A stretch of 29,594 nucleotides of DNA from a virus, in the IMG/VR virus record IMGVR_UViG_3300032087_005880, positions 1-29,594 of that record. The stretch is one strand, 5' to 3'. The notes beneath the pieces are model-generated. The model saw nothing but the letters and a program-made list of their open reading frames with translations, searched no databases and had not been told where the DNA came from. Below are positions 16,059 through 22,120 of the stretch, in pieces. Each line of letters begins with the position of its first letter. Positions within the stretch are counted from its first letter, which is position 1. A program made the translations under genes and the position numbers.

Positions 16059-16127
16059 GAAGTGAGATTTTTGATAAACGAATAATATAGGAATAATTAC
16101 AGACATAGGTCAAGTAATACTCACTTC
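16059..16127. repeat. Inverted repeat GAAGTGAG / CTCACTTC
   Basis: GAAGTGAG (16059-16066) and CTCACTTC (16120-16127) form a perfect 8-bp inverted repeat around 53 AT-rich bases. The same seven-base arms GAAGTGA/TCACTTC close the hairpin after the capsid gene (1842-1890). It may be a binding-site pair or a long-range stem in a transcript. Confidence 0.45.
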
Positions 16128-16259
16128 ATATATAAGTATATATTTTCCACAAATTGAAAAAAAATTTTTGAAATTTTTTACGTTTTTTGCAATCTGTTAT
16201 ATTTATATACGATAAACAAGATTAAACGAATAAACTCATAAAAAATAAAATCAAACGAA
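16076..16259. repeat. Three copies of AAACGAA in AT-rich DNA
   Basis: AAACGAA occurs at 16076-16082, 16224-16230 and 16253-16259. The last two are followed by related bases (TAAACTCAT and CTCAT). The intervening DNA is very AT-rich with runs of A and T around 16141-16190. Repeats of this sort beside AT-rich DNA can mark an origin or an activator region, but the copies are short. Confidence 0.3.
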
Positions 16260-16289
16260 CTCATCGCTTATTAGTTGCGTAATCAATAT

Positions 16290-16475
16290 CAAGGGGCCGT
16301 GGGTTGTTGAAATCTGAGGACAAGTTAGTTTAATACCTAACCACTTTAATTTGGAGTGCTGTCAGACCAAACTCAATTCAACCGTCATTATGGGAAACGA
16401 TACCCATAACCATAAAAAAGATTCTGAAGGGCATAAACACCCTAATGGATTTATTGTATCAAATTGATACTGAAT
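16290..16475 (+). ncRNA. Candidate structured RNA (unknown family)
   Basis: This stretch is visibly more GC-rich than its surroundings and can fold into several stems. GTTGAA (16306-16311) pairs with TTCAAC (16377-16382), enclosing GTTAG/CTAAC (16324-16328 with 16337-16341) and TTTGG/CCAAA (16350-16354 with 16367-16371). After it come TTATGGG/CCCATAA (16388-16394 with 16403-16409, loop of 8), AGGG/CCCT (16428-16431 with 16440-16443) and the dyad GTATCAA-A-TTGATAC (16456-16470). A three-way-junction shape followed by hairpins is typical of functional RNA. The TACGTTTT at 16179-16186 or TATATTTA at 16198-16205 may belong to a weak promoter for it. I recognise no known RNA family, and a small ORF overlaps it. 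Confidence 0.4.
16390..16467 (+). CDS. Possible 25-residue His-rich micro-ORF
   Basis: ATG at 16390 opens 25 codons ending with TGA at 16465-16467. The peptide has four His in the segment HNHKKDSEGHKH and ends GFIVSN, unlike the average composition of nearby proteins. The frame is open upstream back to 16318 but without another ATG. It overlaps the hairpins of the candidate RNA, so only one of the two readings may be right. It could be a metal-binding peptide or chance. Confidence 0.2.
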   Translation: MGNDTHNHKKDSEGHKHPNGFIVSN

Positions 16476-16477
16476 AA

Positions 16478-16509
16478 TTTGGATATATGAAATTTATTTC
16501 GTATATTTG
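16478..16509 (+). promoter_or_regulatory. Bacteroidota-type promoter for the early rightward genes
   Basis: TTTG at 16478-16481 is followed after 20 bases by TATATTTG at 16502-16509, a full match to the Bacteroidota housekeeping pattern TTTG-N(about 19)-TAnnTTTG. The ATG of the first early gene is 18 bases downstream at 16528, in an A-rich leader without a Shine-Dalgarno site. A dyad at 16456-16470 just upstream could be an operator. Confidence 0.8.
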
Positions 16510-16527
16510 TAAAAATAAAACAATAAA

Positions 16528-16839
16528 ATGGAAAAACTAAATTTACAAAATCTAATCTTATTAAGAACTTGTCTTACAACAAGTATGTTAGAATTAGATG
16601 AACAAGGTAAAGATGTATCTCATTACTTAAAAGTAGCAGATATATTAGATTCAGAAATTGATAAAAAGAAAAAAGAAATAGAACTTGATTGGGATGCAGA
16701 GAGGGCATGGAAAGAATCAACTTACTATGAAAAATACAAAGATAACGAGTATGTCAGAGAAGGTTGGATTCAGAATTGGATAAAAGTAAATGCAGAACAA
16801 GAAATACTAAATACATTTATTGAAAATGAGGAAAAATAA
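16528..16839 (+). CDS. First early-region gene, 103-residue helical protein
   Basis: This gene lies directly behind the best promoter in the window and is followed by two strong terminators, so it is a one-gene transcript and probably highly made early in infection. The 103-residue protein is almost all helical and highly charged, with an N-terminal LQNLILLRTCLTTSMLELDE helix, a basic/acidic mid-region and a Trp- and Tyr-rich C-terminal half (WDAERAWKESTYYEKY, then WIQNWIK). No domain is recognised. Small early phage proteins of this type often bind and change a host protein, but that is only inference here. The start at 16528 is the first ATG after the promoter. Confidence 0.75.
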   Translation: MEKLNLQNLILLRTCLTTSMLELDEQGKDVSHYLKVADILDSEIDKKKKEIELDWDAERAWKESTYYEKYKDNEYVREGWIQNWIKVNAEQEILNTFIENEEK

Positions 16840-16854
16840 TATTTATAGTCAGAT

Positions 16855-16882
16855 ACAAAATTTCTGCCAAAATTTTGTTTTT
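16855..16882 (+). terminator. First of two tandem terminators
   Basis: ACAAAATTT (16855-16863) pairs perfectly with AAATTTTGT (16870-16878) around a 6-base loop and is followed by TTTT. It is AT-rich, so weaker than the next hairpin, but the T run is right. It closes the one-gene transcript of 16528-16839. Confidence 0.7.
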
Positions 16883-16890
16883 CCTAAACT

Positions 16891-16924
16891 GAAAAGGGAT
16901 TCCATACCAATCCCTTTTCTTTTA
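16891..16924 (+). terminator. Second of two tandem terminators
   Basis: GAAAAGGGATT (16891-16901) pairs with AATCCCTTTTC (16909-16919), an 11-bp perfect stem with loop CCATACC, followed by TTTT. It is a strong terminator that separates the first early gene from the sigma-factor operon. Confidence 0.9.
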
Positions 16925-16958
16925 TCTTAACTTCATTTATGATAAAAATAATTCAAGT

Positions 16959-17129
16959 ATGTGTGTAGGAGATTGGTTAGAAAGAATAATTCATTACTCT
17001 ACAATAGGGTTTGGAAAACGAATTGCAACTAAAGTAGCAAACTTCTTTGGGTTTGAAGACTGTGGTTGTTCAGAGAGGCAGAGAAAAATCAACGAGTTCT
17101 TTAATTGTAAAAAAGGTATTAGATTATGA
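16959..17129 (+). CDS. 56-residue Cys-containing small protein
   Basis: ATG at 16959 opens a frame to TGA at 17127-17129, overlapping the next start (17126) by ATGA. The protein has CGC in DCGCSERQRKINEFF (about residues 34-48) plus further Cys at positions 2 and 50, and a helical N-terminus (WLERIIHYSTIGFGKRIATK). Four Cys in a 56-residue basic protein may bind zinc. It is the first gene of the run leading to the sigma-like factor, so a role in early takeover of the host is possible. The family is not named, though similar short Cys proteins are common in Bacteroidota phages. Confidence 0.6.
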   Translation: MCVGDWLERIIHYSTIGFGKRIATKVANFFGFEDCGCSERQRKINEFFNCKKGIRL

Positions 17130-17353
17130 ATTATTCCCCTCTCAGTCAAGAAGAGTTTGAAGAATTAGAAAAAAGATTAAATAATATTAAGGCTTTCCTA
17201 CCAGAAGGTGAGATGAGTTATATTTGGCAGACTTATAATAAGATTAGAAATGCTAATGAAACTCAACCATGCTCATGTAGGTCATCAGCAGGTCTATGGA
17301 CTCGTGCAGTTGATGGTCTAAGAGATTTTGTGAAGGAAAGAAAAAGTGAGTAG
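17126..17353 (+). CDS. 75-residue small protein with CSC motif
   Basis: The protein has an N-terminal helix (SQEEFEELEKRLNNIKAFL), then CSCRSSAGLWTRAVDGLRDF (about 48-67), with Cys pairs like its neighbour. The start overlaps the previous stop (ATGA), and its own stop lies inside the next gene, which starts 8 bases earlier at a GTG. This tight overlap with the sigma-like gene implies translational coupling. Both this and the preceding small protein carry C-x-C, so they may act together. No known function. Confidence 0.6.
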   Translation: MNYSPLSQEEFEELEKRLNNIKAFLPEGEMSYIWQTYNKIRNANETQPCSCRSSAGLWTRAVDGLRDFVKERKSE

Positions 17354-17888
17354 TGAAACTAAAAAAAGATTGGATATACTATACCGAAAACATCATCAAT
17401 GGTTGTTTTCAGTTGCATTTAAGTTGTCAAGAGATGAAACAATCTCTAATGATTTAATTCAAGAATTGTATGTCTACCTTGCAGAAAGAAATGATGAATC
17501 TATCTATTATGAAGATTCATTTAATTTACAATATTGTAGGGCATTTATTGTATCAAGGTTTTACAATCTCAAAAAAGTTAATAAAAGGTGGTTACCACTT
17601 TTTGATGGACATGATGAAGAAGATAAACCATACGATACTGAGTTTGACCAAAAGTTGGAAGAATCATACAAACAAGTTATCGATGAATTATCTTTAATGA
17701 AGAAAAAGAAAGGTTGGTCATCAGCAATGTTATTTGAGATGTATTGGTTTTCAAATAAAACATTTGCAGAGATGTCAAAAGATTTGAACATTAGTAAGAG
17801 TACAAGTTTCTTGAATGTTCGTAAAGTTAAAAACATATTGAAAGAAAAAATAGATAATCCGTTTAAGAAAAATGAAGATGACAGATAA
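17346..17888 (+). CDS. Phage sigma-70-like transcription factor
   Basis: The 180-residue protein has a sigma region 2-like N-terminus (residues about 15-75: HHQWLFSVAFKLSRDETISN, then DLIQELYVYLAE) and a region 4-like helix-turn-helix near 133-168 (FAEMSKDLNISKSTSFLNVR). The linker is acidic. This is the minimal ECF-like layout. Such factors replace or compete with the host sigma subunit and direct RNA polymerase to phage promoters. The start is GTG at 17346, overlapping the previous gene by 8 bases; there is no ATG before residue 100. It is likely the switch to late transcription, perhaps through the GTTAAA-containing leaders seen before several late genes. Confidence 0.72.
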   Translation: MSSETKKRLDILYRKHHQWLFSVAFKLSRDETISNDLIQELYVYLAERNDESIYYEDSFNLQYCRAFIVSRFYNLKKVNKRWLPLFDGHDEEDKPYDTEFDQKLEESYKQVIDELSLMKKKKGWSSAMLFEMYWFSNKTFAEMSKDLNISKSTSFLNVRKVKNILKEKIDNPFKKNEDDR

Positions 17889-18051
17889 GGAATTACAAAA
17901 AATAAAAAGGCAGAATAGTAAAAAATTAGAGTATCTACTAACACATCCAAAAGCAGTAGATATTGCAGCAAAGAAAATGTATAAATCACCAGAGTGTATA
18001 TATGCAGGAGAAAGACACCCAAAAAATAAATCAAAATGGAGAGTAAACTAA
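17872..18051 (+). CDS. 59-residue basic hypothetical protein
   Basis: ATG at 17872 lies inside the end of the sigma-like gene (17-base overlap), and the frame runs to TAA at 18049-18051, overlapping the next start (18036) by 16 bases. The protein is strongly basic with a helical KELQKIKRQNSKKLEYLL segment and a Cys near residue 43. A second in-frame ATG is at 17878. The heavy overlap on both sides supports a real coupled gene. A small basic protein beside a sigma factor may bind DNA or RNA, but no family is seen. Confidence 0.5.
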   Translation: MKMTDKELQKIKRQNSKKLEYLLTHPKAVDIAAKKMYKSPECIYAGERHPKNKSKWRVN

Positions 18052-18305
18052 AAGAAAACTTTAGAACCCTTATGAAGAAGGGTAAAGATGGTGTATGGAA
18101 ATACATCGAAGAAGCAGAACAATTAGGATTGGGTATTGATAGTCCTAATGAGTATGATGGTCATGTTGCAGACATCTTGAAAAAAGTAAGAGATGAAAAA
18201 CGATTTGACTTTGAACAATATAAAGAAGTTCGTAGATTTATCATCGAACATCAGAGATTGAACTTAAATAAACCACAAGAAGATAATGATTTTATAATCT
18301 TGTAA
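18036..18305 (+). CDS. 89-residue hypothetical protein
   Basis: The protein is mostly helical and charged (KLKENFRTLMKKGKDGVWKY, then VADILKKVRDEKRFDFEQYK) and ends in DNDFIIL. The start overlaps the preceding ORF by 16 bases. It is the last gene of the sigma-factor run before the homing endonuclease. No recognised domain; there is no Cys motif or membrane segment. An early regulatory or host-takeover role is only a guess. Confidence 0.6.
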   Translation: MESKLKENFRTLMKKGKDGVWKYIEEAEQLGLGIDSPNEYDGHVADILKKVRDEKRFDFEQYKEVRRFIIEHQRLNLNKPQEDNDFIIL

Positions 18306-18315
18306 AATTAAAATT

Positions 18316-18906
18316 ATGGAAAACAAAGAAATATGGCAAGAAGTGGAATATCCACATTATATGATAAAAGACCAAGTGTTAACTGCATTTGTATCTAATC
18401 ATGGTAGAGTTAGAATACCTCAACGAGTTGTAAAATCTAAAGGTAATTCTACAAGAATACAAAAAGAAAGAATGGCAAAATTAAATGTTGCACCAAATGG
18501 GTATGTTAGATGTTGTGCAGGTTTAGTACATAGATTAGTTGCACGTGCATTTTTAGAAAAACCAGAAGGTTGGGAAGACACAAAAAAATGGACAGTAAAT
18601 CATATAGACCACGATAAAACAAATAACCATTGGACTAACTTAGAATGGACTACTCATAAAGATAATTGTGAAAAGTATTTTAATTCAGATAAAGCAATAG
18701 GTGAAAGAAATAAACCATTAGAAGTATGGACAGTAAATGAAGAGTGGGTAGGTGTGTATCCATCAATCACACACGCAGCAAAAGATTTAGGACTTTATAA
18801 ATCTGCAATTGCAATGATATTAAGAGGGAGAAATAAAACAACTGGCGGATATAAAGTAAAACTCATTACACCAGAAGAATATCATGCCAAGAAACAATCA
18901 ATATAA
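18316..18906 (+). CDS. NUMOD4/HNH homing endonuclease with NUMOD1 domain
   Basis: The 196-residue protein starts with a NUMOD4-like region (EIWQEVEYPHYMIKDQVL, then VSNHGRVR). The HNH core follows: GLVHRLVARAFLE with His72, then VNHIDHDKTNNHWTNLEW (94-111) with His96, Asp98 and Asn108. The C-terminal part (about 131-190) is a NUMOD1-type DNA-binding domain (EEWVGVYPSITHAAKDLGLY, IAMILRGRNKTTGGYKV). Such free-standing enzymes cut DNA at a specific site and spread their own gene. It lies just before the terminase genes, and the next ORF overlaps by 23 bases. All key HNH residues are present, so it should be active. Confidence 0.88.
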   Translation: MENKEIWQEVEYPHYMIKDQVLTAFVSNHGRVRIPQRVVKSKGNSTRIQKERMAKLNVAPNGYVRCCAGLVHRLVARAFLEKPEGWEDTKKWTVNHIDHDKTNNHWTNLEWTTHKDNCEKYFNSDKAIGERNKPLEVWTVNEEWVGVYPSITHAAKDLGLYKSAIAMILRGRNKTTGGYKVKLITPEEYHAKKQSI

Positions 18907-19312
18907 AGTTACAAAAGAAGACCTTTTAGAAATTAAAAAACAAAATAAGGAAAAATTAGACCAAATCCTTGCAGAAGGACCTAATTACATAAAAACTCTT
19001 GGTCAAAAATATTATGGTGATAGATGGCATACCATTTTAGAAAAAGGACATTATGAAAAAGTAAAACATAATAGAAAGGTACAAAGAGAAGGAAGTAGTT
19101 ATGTACCTTACTTACACAGACCAATAATACAAATGGATTTAGAAGGAAACTTTATTAAAAAATGGAACAATGCATTAGAATGGGCAGAGGCAGAAGGAAT
19201 GACTAAAAGTGCAGCAGGTCATGTTTCTAAATCTGCAACAGGTTTAGTGATGTCACAAAAAGAATCTGCGTATGGATACAAATGGAAGTTCGATTATAAT
19301 TTAGAAGATTAA
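18884..19312 (+). CDS. NUMOD1-like DNA-binding protein without HNH domain
   Basis: The 142-residue protein starts within the end of the homing endonuclease gene (23-base overlap). Its N-terminal half is helical and basic. The C-terminal half (about 82-140) is a NUMOD1-like module: PIIQMDLEGNFIKKW, then NALEWAEAEGMTKSAAGHVS and SAYGYKWKFD. No H-N-H catalytic residues are seen. It may be a separated specificity domain, an auxiliary factor, or a remnant of a second endonuclease that lost its nuclease part. It stands between the endonuclease and the small terminase. Confidence 0.65.
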   Translation: MPRNNQYKVTKEDLLEIKKQNKEKLDQILAEGPNYIKTLGQKYYGDRWHTILEKGHYEKVKHNRKVQREGSSYVPYLHRPIIQMDLEGNFIKKWNNALEWAEAEGMTKSAAGHVSKSATGLVMSQKESAYGYKWKFDYNLED

Positions 19313-19340
19313 TGTTAAAATAACATAAAACAACTTATAT

Positions 19341-19649
19341 ATGCCGTTTCAAAAAGGAAATAAATTCGGAAAAGGAAGACCAAAGGGAGCATTGAATCGT
19401 TCTACTGAACAAATGAAATTAACTATTGCACGTGCAGTAAATGAACAATTGTCAGAATTAAAGAAAGATTTAGATAAGATTAGAGAAGAAGACCCTGCAA
19501 GAGCACTAGCAATATCTATTAAGTTAATGGAATATACTATTCCTAAATTAAAAGCAATGGATGTAAAGTTAGATGCCGAAGTGAAACAACAAATAGAAAA
19601 AATAACAGTTGAAATAAAACATAACAAAGATGGCAAAGAGAAAGACTAA
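19341..19649 (+). CDS. terS: Small terminase-like protein
   Basis: The 102-residue protein begins PFQKGNKFGKGRPKGALNRS, a basic DNA-binding N-terminus typical of short proteins encoded upstream of large terminases in Bacteroidota phages, followed by two helices (about 25-47 and 50-75) and an acidic-basic tail. Small terminase recognises the phage DNA and starts packaging. It is the last gene before the large terminase except for one overlapping unknown. The leader has GTTAAA at 19314-19319. The gene symbol is given from position and N-terminal pattern and is not proven. Confidence 0.6.
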   Translation: MPFQKGNKFGKGRPKGALNRSTEQMKLTIARAVNEQLSELKKDLDKIREEDPARALAISIKLMEYTIPKLKAMDVKLDAEVKQQIEKITVEIKHNKDGKEKD

Positions 19650-20085
19650 AACAATAGTAGAAGAAATACAAAAACCTATCGCAGTAGTAATAGGACACAA
19701 AGTAAAAGATATGCAGTATATGATTGATAGATACACCGAGAGTGGTTGTGATGTACTCGTATCTACTTGGCCAAGATATCAAAACGAGTTTCCAACAATA
19801 GGTGTAGGTAAAGGATTCATTCAGAAAACACCTGAGAAACAAGGACAAGATTGTTTGAACTTAGTACTTACTGCATTAAAATTAATATTCTACGCAGTAC
19901 CTAAAGACCAAAAGATTAGGTCAATTGGTAATTGTCATACACATCCTATCACATGGGATTATGATTTAACTTGTGAAGAATGGGAGAAATTATTTGATAT
20001 TGACCCTAACACAAAGGATTATGTAAATGACATCGTAGTAAGAAGATACAAAGAATTATATGGAACTGAAGATTCAGACATCTAA
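19630..20085 (+). CDS. Unidentified protein between the terminase genes, weak glycosyltransferase resemblance
   Basis: The 151-residue protein overlaps both neighbours: its start is 20 bases inside the small terminase gene, and its end is 26 bases inside the large terminase gene. Residues 16-50 (PIAVVIGHKVKDMQYMI, then CDVLVSTWPRY) resemble the start of WavE-like and 'DVFIHTW'-type glycosyltransferases, which are frequent in phages. Later it has QDCLNLVLTALKLIFYAV and an isolated CHTHP (102-106), which could also recall a metal or protease motif (H-x-H-P). No family is certain, and the length is too short for a full transferase. Compact overlap shows it is part of the terminase operon. Confidence 0.45.
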   Translation: MAKRKTKTIVEEIQKPIAVVIGHKVKDMQYMIDRYTESGCDVLVSTWPRYQNEFPTIGVGKGFIQKTPEKQGQDCLNLVLTALKLIFYAVPKDQKIRSIGNCHTHPITWDYDLTCEEWEKLFDIDPNTKDYVNDIVVRRYKELYGTEDSDI

Positions 20086-21241
20086 GACATTTCTTGATTT
20101 ATTAAATAATGATAGAATAGCAATACTACAAGGTGGTACTCGTAGTGGTAAATCTTATTCTGCTATTCAGTATTTAATAACTAAAGCATTAGAGAACTCG
20201 GACTTGAGTATCTCTATTGTTAGAAAGTCTTTTCCCTCACTTAGAATCTCTGCATTAAGAGATTTCAAATCTATTCTAAAACAATGGGAGTTGTGGGATG
20301 AGGATTCATGGTATGCAAGTGAAAACTCTTACACATTTGACAATGGTTCAACAATTGAGTTCTTATCAGTACAAGATTCGGAAAGAAGAAAAGGTACAAA
20401 AAGAAATATGTTGTTTATTGATGAAGCAAATGAATTAAATTACGAAGATTACTTTCAGTTGTCTATTCGTACAACTGATAAGATTATTCTTGCATATAAC
20501 CCATCATTCCCAACAAACCATTGGATATTCCAACAAGTTCTTACACATCCTGAAGCAACAAGATACATTACTACTTATCGTGACAATCCATTTCTTGATG
20601 ACACGCTAGTAACTGAAATAGAAAGATTAGCAGAAACATCTCCATCGTATTGGAAGATATATGGTCTTGGATTAGAAGGTGTGGTAGAAGGTCTTATTTT
20701 TGATAATGTAGAAGTAATAGATATTATACCTGATACTGCAGAACTAATGGGATATGGCATTGACTTTGGATATTCGAATGACCCAACTGCATTGGTTGCA
20801 CTTTGGAAAACTGAAGATGGTATTTTATTCGATGAGGTATGTTATATGAAGAACTTACTATCTAATCAGATTTCTAACTTTATTCGTGCAGCATATAATC
20901 AATGGGGAAGAAAAGAAGTTATCGCAGATAGTGCAGACCCAAGACTAATCGAGGAAATTTTTAGAAATGGAATTAATATCAAACCTGCAGTCAAAGGACC
21001 TGATTCAATCCTTGCAGGAATTGATACTATGAAACAATACAAGATATACTTGACAAAAAAATCGGAGAATATGATTGATGAGTTTTATTCTTATACATTT
21101 AAGAAAAATAAAAACGAAGAATTTATGAATGAACCGATTGATACAAACAATCACGCAATCGATGCATGTAGATATGTGTCTATGTTTAAGTTATCAAATA
21201 AAAGAAAGAACTACGGTTCTTACACAATCTCAATCAGATGA
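20060..21241 (+). CDS. terL: Large terminase subunit
   Basis: The 393-residue protein packages DNA into the prohead with an ATPase and a nuclease domain. The Walker A motif is GGTRSGKS (25-32), Walker B MLFIDEAN (117-124, Asp121 and Glu122), and the coupling motif ILAYNPS lies at 143-149. The RNase H-like nuclease carries Asp235 (GIDFGY), Asp290 (ADSADPR) and Asp368 (HAIDACRY). The build fits the PBSX-like/Terminase_3 group. All active residues are present, so both activities should work. The start at 20060 overlaps the preceding gene by 26 bases; the end overlaps the FkbM gene by 4 bases (ATGA). Confidence 0.94.
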   Translation: MELKIQTSKTFLDLLNNDRIAILQGGTRSGKSYSAIQYLITKALENSDLSISIVRKSFPSLRISALRDFKSILKQWELWDEDSWYASENSYTFDNGSTIEFLSVQDSERRKGTKRNMLFIDEANELNYEDYFQLSIRTTDKIILAYNPSFPTNHWIFQQVLTHPEATRYITTYRDNPFLDDTLVTEIERLAETSPSYWKIYGLGLEGVVEGLIFDNVEVIDIIPDTAELMGYGIDFGYSNDPTALVALWKTEDGILFDEVCYMKNLLSNQISNFIRAAYNQWGRKEVIADSADPRLIEEIFRNGINIKPAVKGPDSILAGIDTMKQYKIYLTKKSENMIDEFYSYTFKKNKNEEFMNEPIDTNNHAIDACRYVSMFKLSNKRKNYGSYTISIR

Positions 21242-21852
21242 TATTAGACTTAAATAAGTTACACGAAAAATACGATATGTACATCAGAGGTGTCTTACAC
21301 ATTGGTGCACATTATGGAGAAGAAAATTGGGTATACGATTCTTTGGATATACAACATAGAGTATTTGTAGAACCTATACAATCAAACTTTGGTAGATTAT
21401 TAGAAAAAACTAAAGGAAATCCTAATATAAAATATTTTAATACTGCATTAGGAAATTTCGTTGGTCATGCAGAAATGTGGACTTCATCAAACGAGAACAC
21501 ATCTGCATCAGTACTCAAACCAAAGAATCATTTACATTTACACTCTCATGTTAAGTTTGGTGAAAAGGTAGAAGTAGAAATGGACAAGTTAGATAATCTA
21601 CCAATCAACAAAGGTCTATATAATATGATTAACATAGATGTGCAAGGATACGAATTAGAAGTGTTTAAGGGAGGAACTGAAACTCTTGAGGGTATTGACT
21701 ACATAATGTCAGAAATCAATAGAGATGAGGTTTATGAGGGTTGTGCACATATAGAAGAATTAAAAGAATTTCTTTCACCTTATGGATTCAAATTAGTAGA
21801 AGAAGATTGGGCAGGTAGACAATGGGGTGATGGATTTTTTATAAAACAATAA
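21238..21852 (+). CDS. FkbM-family methyltransferase (rightward copy)
   Basis: The 204-residue protein has FkbM features: HIGAHYGEEN (21-30) in place of the usual GANxG SAM loop, FVEPIQ (43-48) at the end of strand 2, and NIDVQGYELEVFKG (132-145). It is about the same length as the leftward copy at 14789 but clearly different in sequence. The start overlaps the large terminase stop (ATGA), so it is translated with terminase, an odd partner for a sugar-type methyltransferase. It ends GRQWGDGFFIK. A moron that has become part of the operon is likely. The substrate is unknown. Confidence 0.82.
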   Translation: MILDLNKLHEKYDMYIRGVLHIGAHYGEENWVYDSLDIQHRVFVEPIQSNFGRLLEKTKGNPNIKYFNTALGNFVGHAEMWTSSNENTSASVLKPKNHLHLHSHVKFGEKVEVEMDKLDNLPINKGLYNMINIDVQGYELEVFKGGTETLEGIDYIMSEINRDEVYEGCAHIEELKEFLSPYGFKLVEEDWAGRQWGDGFFIKQ

Positions 21853-21856
21853 ACAA

Positions 21857-22120
21857 ATGGCAAAAATATTAGGAGATACTGATAGAGAGGGATATACACA
21901 AATGAAACCCTCAGATTTAACTGAAGAACAAATCATGCAGTTAGCACAATGGGCAAATATTCTTAATGAAGAAAATAAAAACCTTAAAGGATATATTACT
22001 CAATTACAAGCACAATTACAAAGTGCAAGACAAGGTAGGGCATTAGCAGAACACAAACTAAATACTACTATATTAGAACCTATATCAAATTATAAATGGG
22101 AAGATGGCAAAAAAGATTGA
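21857..22120 (+). CDS. 87-residue coiled-coil protein
   Basis: The protein has a short N-terminal part and a long helix at about 22-70, rich in Leu, Gln, Glu and Asn in heptad-like order (EEQIMQLAQWANILNEENKN, continuing with LKGYITQLQAQLQSAR). This predicts a parallel coiled coil. It ends GKKD, and the next gene starts 17 bases before its stop. Small coiled-coil proteins near fibre genes may serve as trimerisation or chaperone factors, but no family is recognised. Confidence 0.6.
   Translation: MAKILGDTDREGYTQMKPSDLTEEQIMQLAQWANILNEENKNLKGYITQLQAQLQSARQGRALAEHKLNTTILEPISNYKWEDGKKD

Noticed and set aside
16377-16383. TTCAACC resembling a tRNA T-loop
   Set aside because: The flanking bases do not form a 5-bp T-stem, and no acceptor or anticodon stem is visible.
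16258-16480. tmRNA, group I intron or CRISPR-type element in the non-coding region
   Set aside because: No tmRNA ends, no intron core pairing and no regular repeat-spacer spacing are seen.
17561-18106. Minus-strand 181-codon ORF with many Phe and Leu opposite the sigma-like gene
   Set aside because: It overlaps three coherent plus-strand genes and has the Phe/Leu/Ser composition expected from reverse-complemented Lys/Glu codons.
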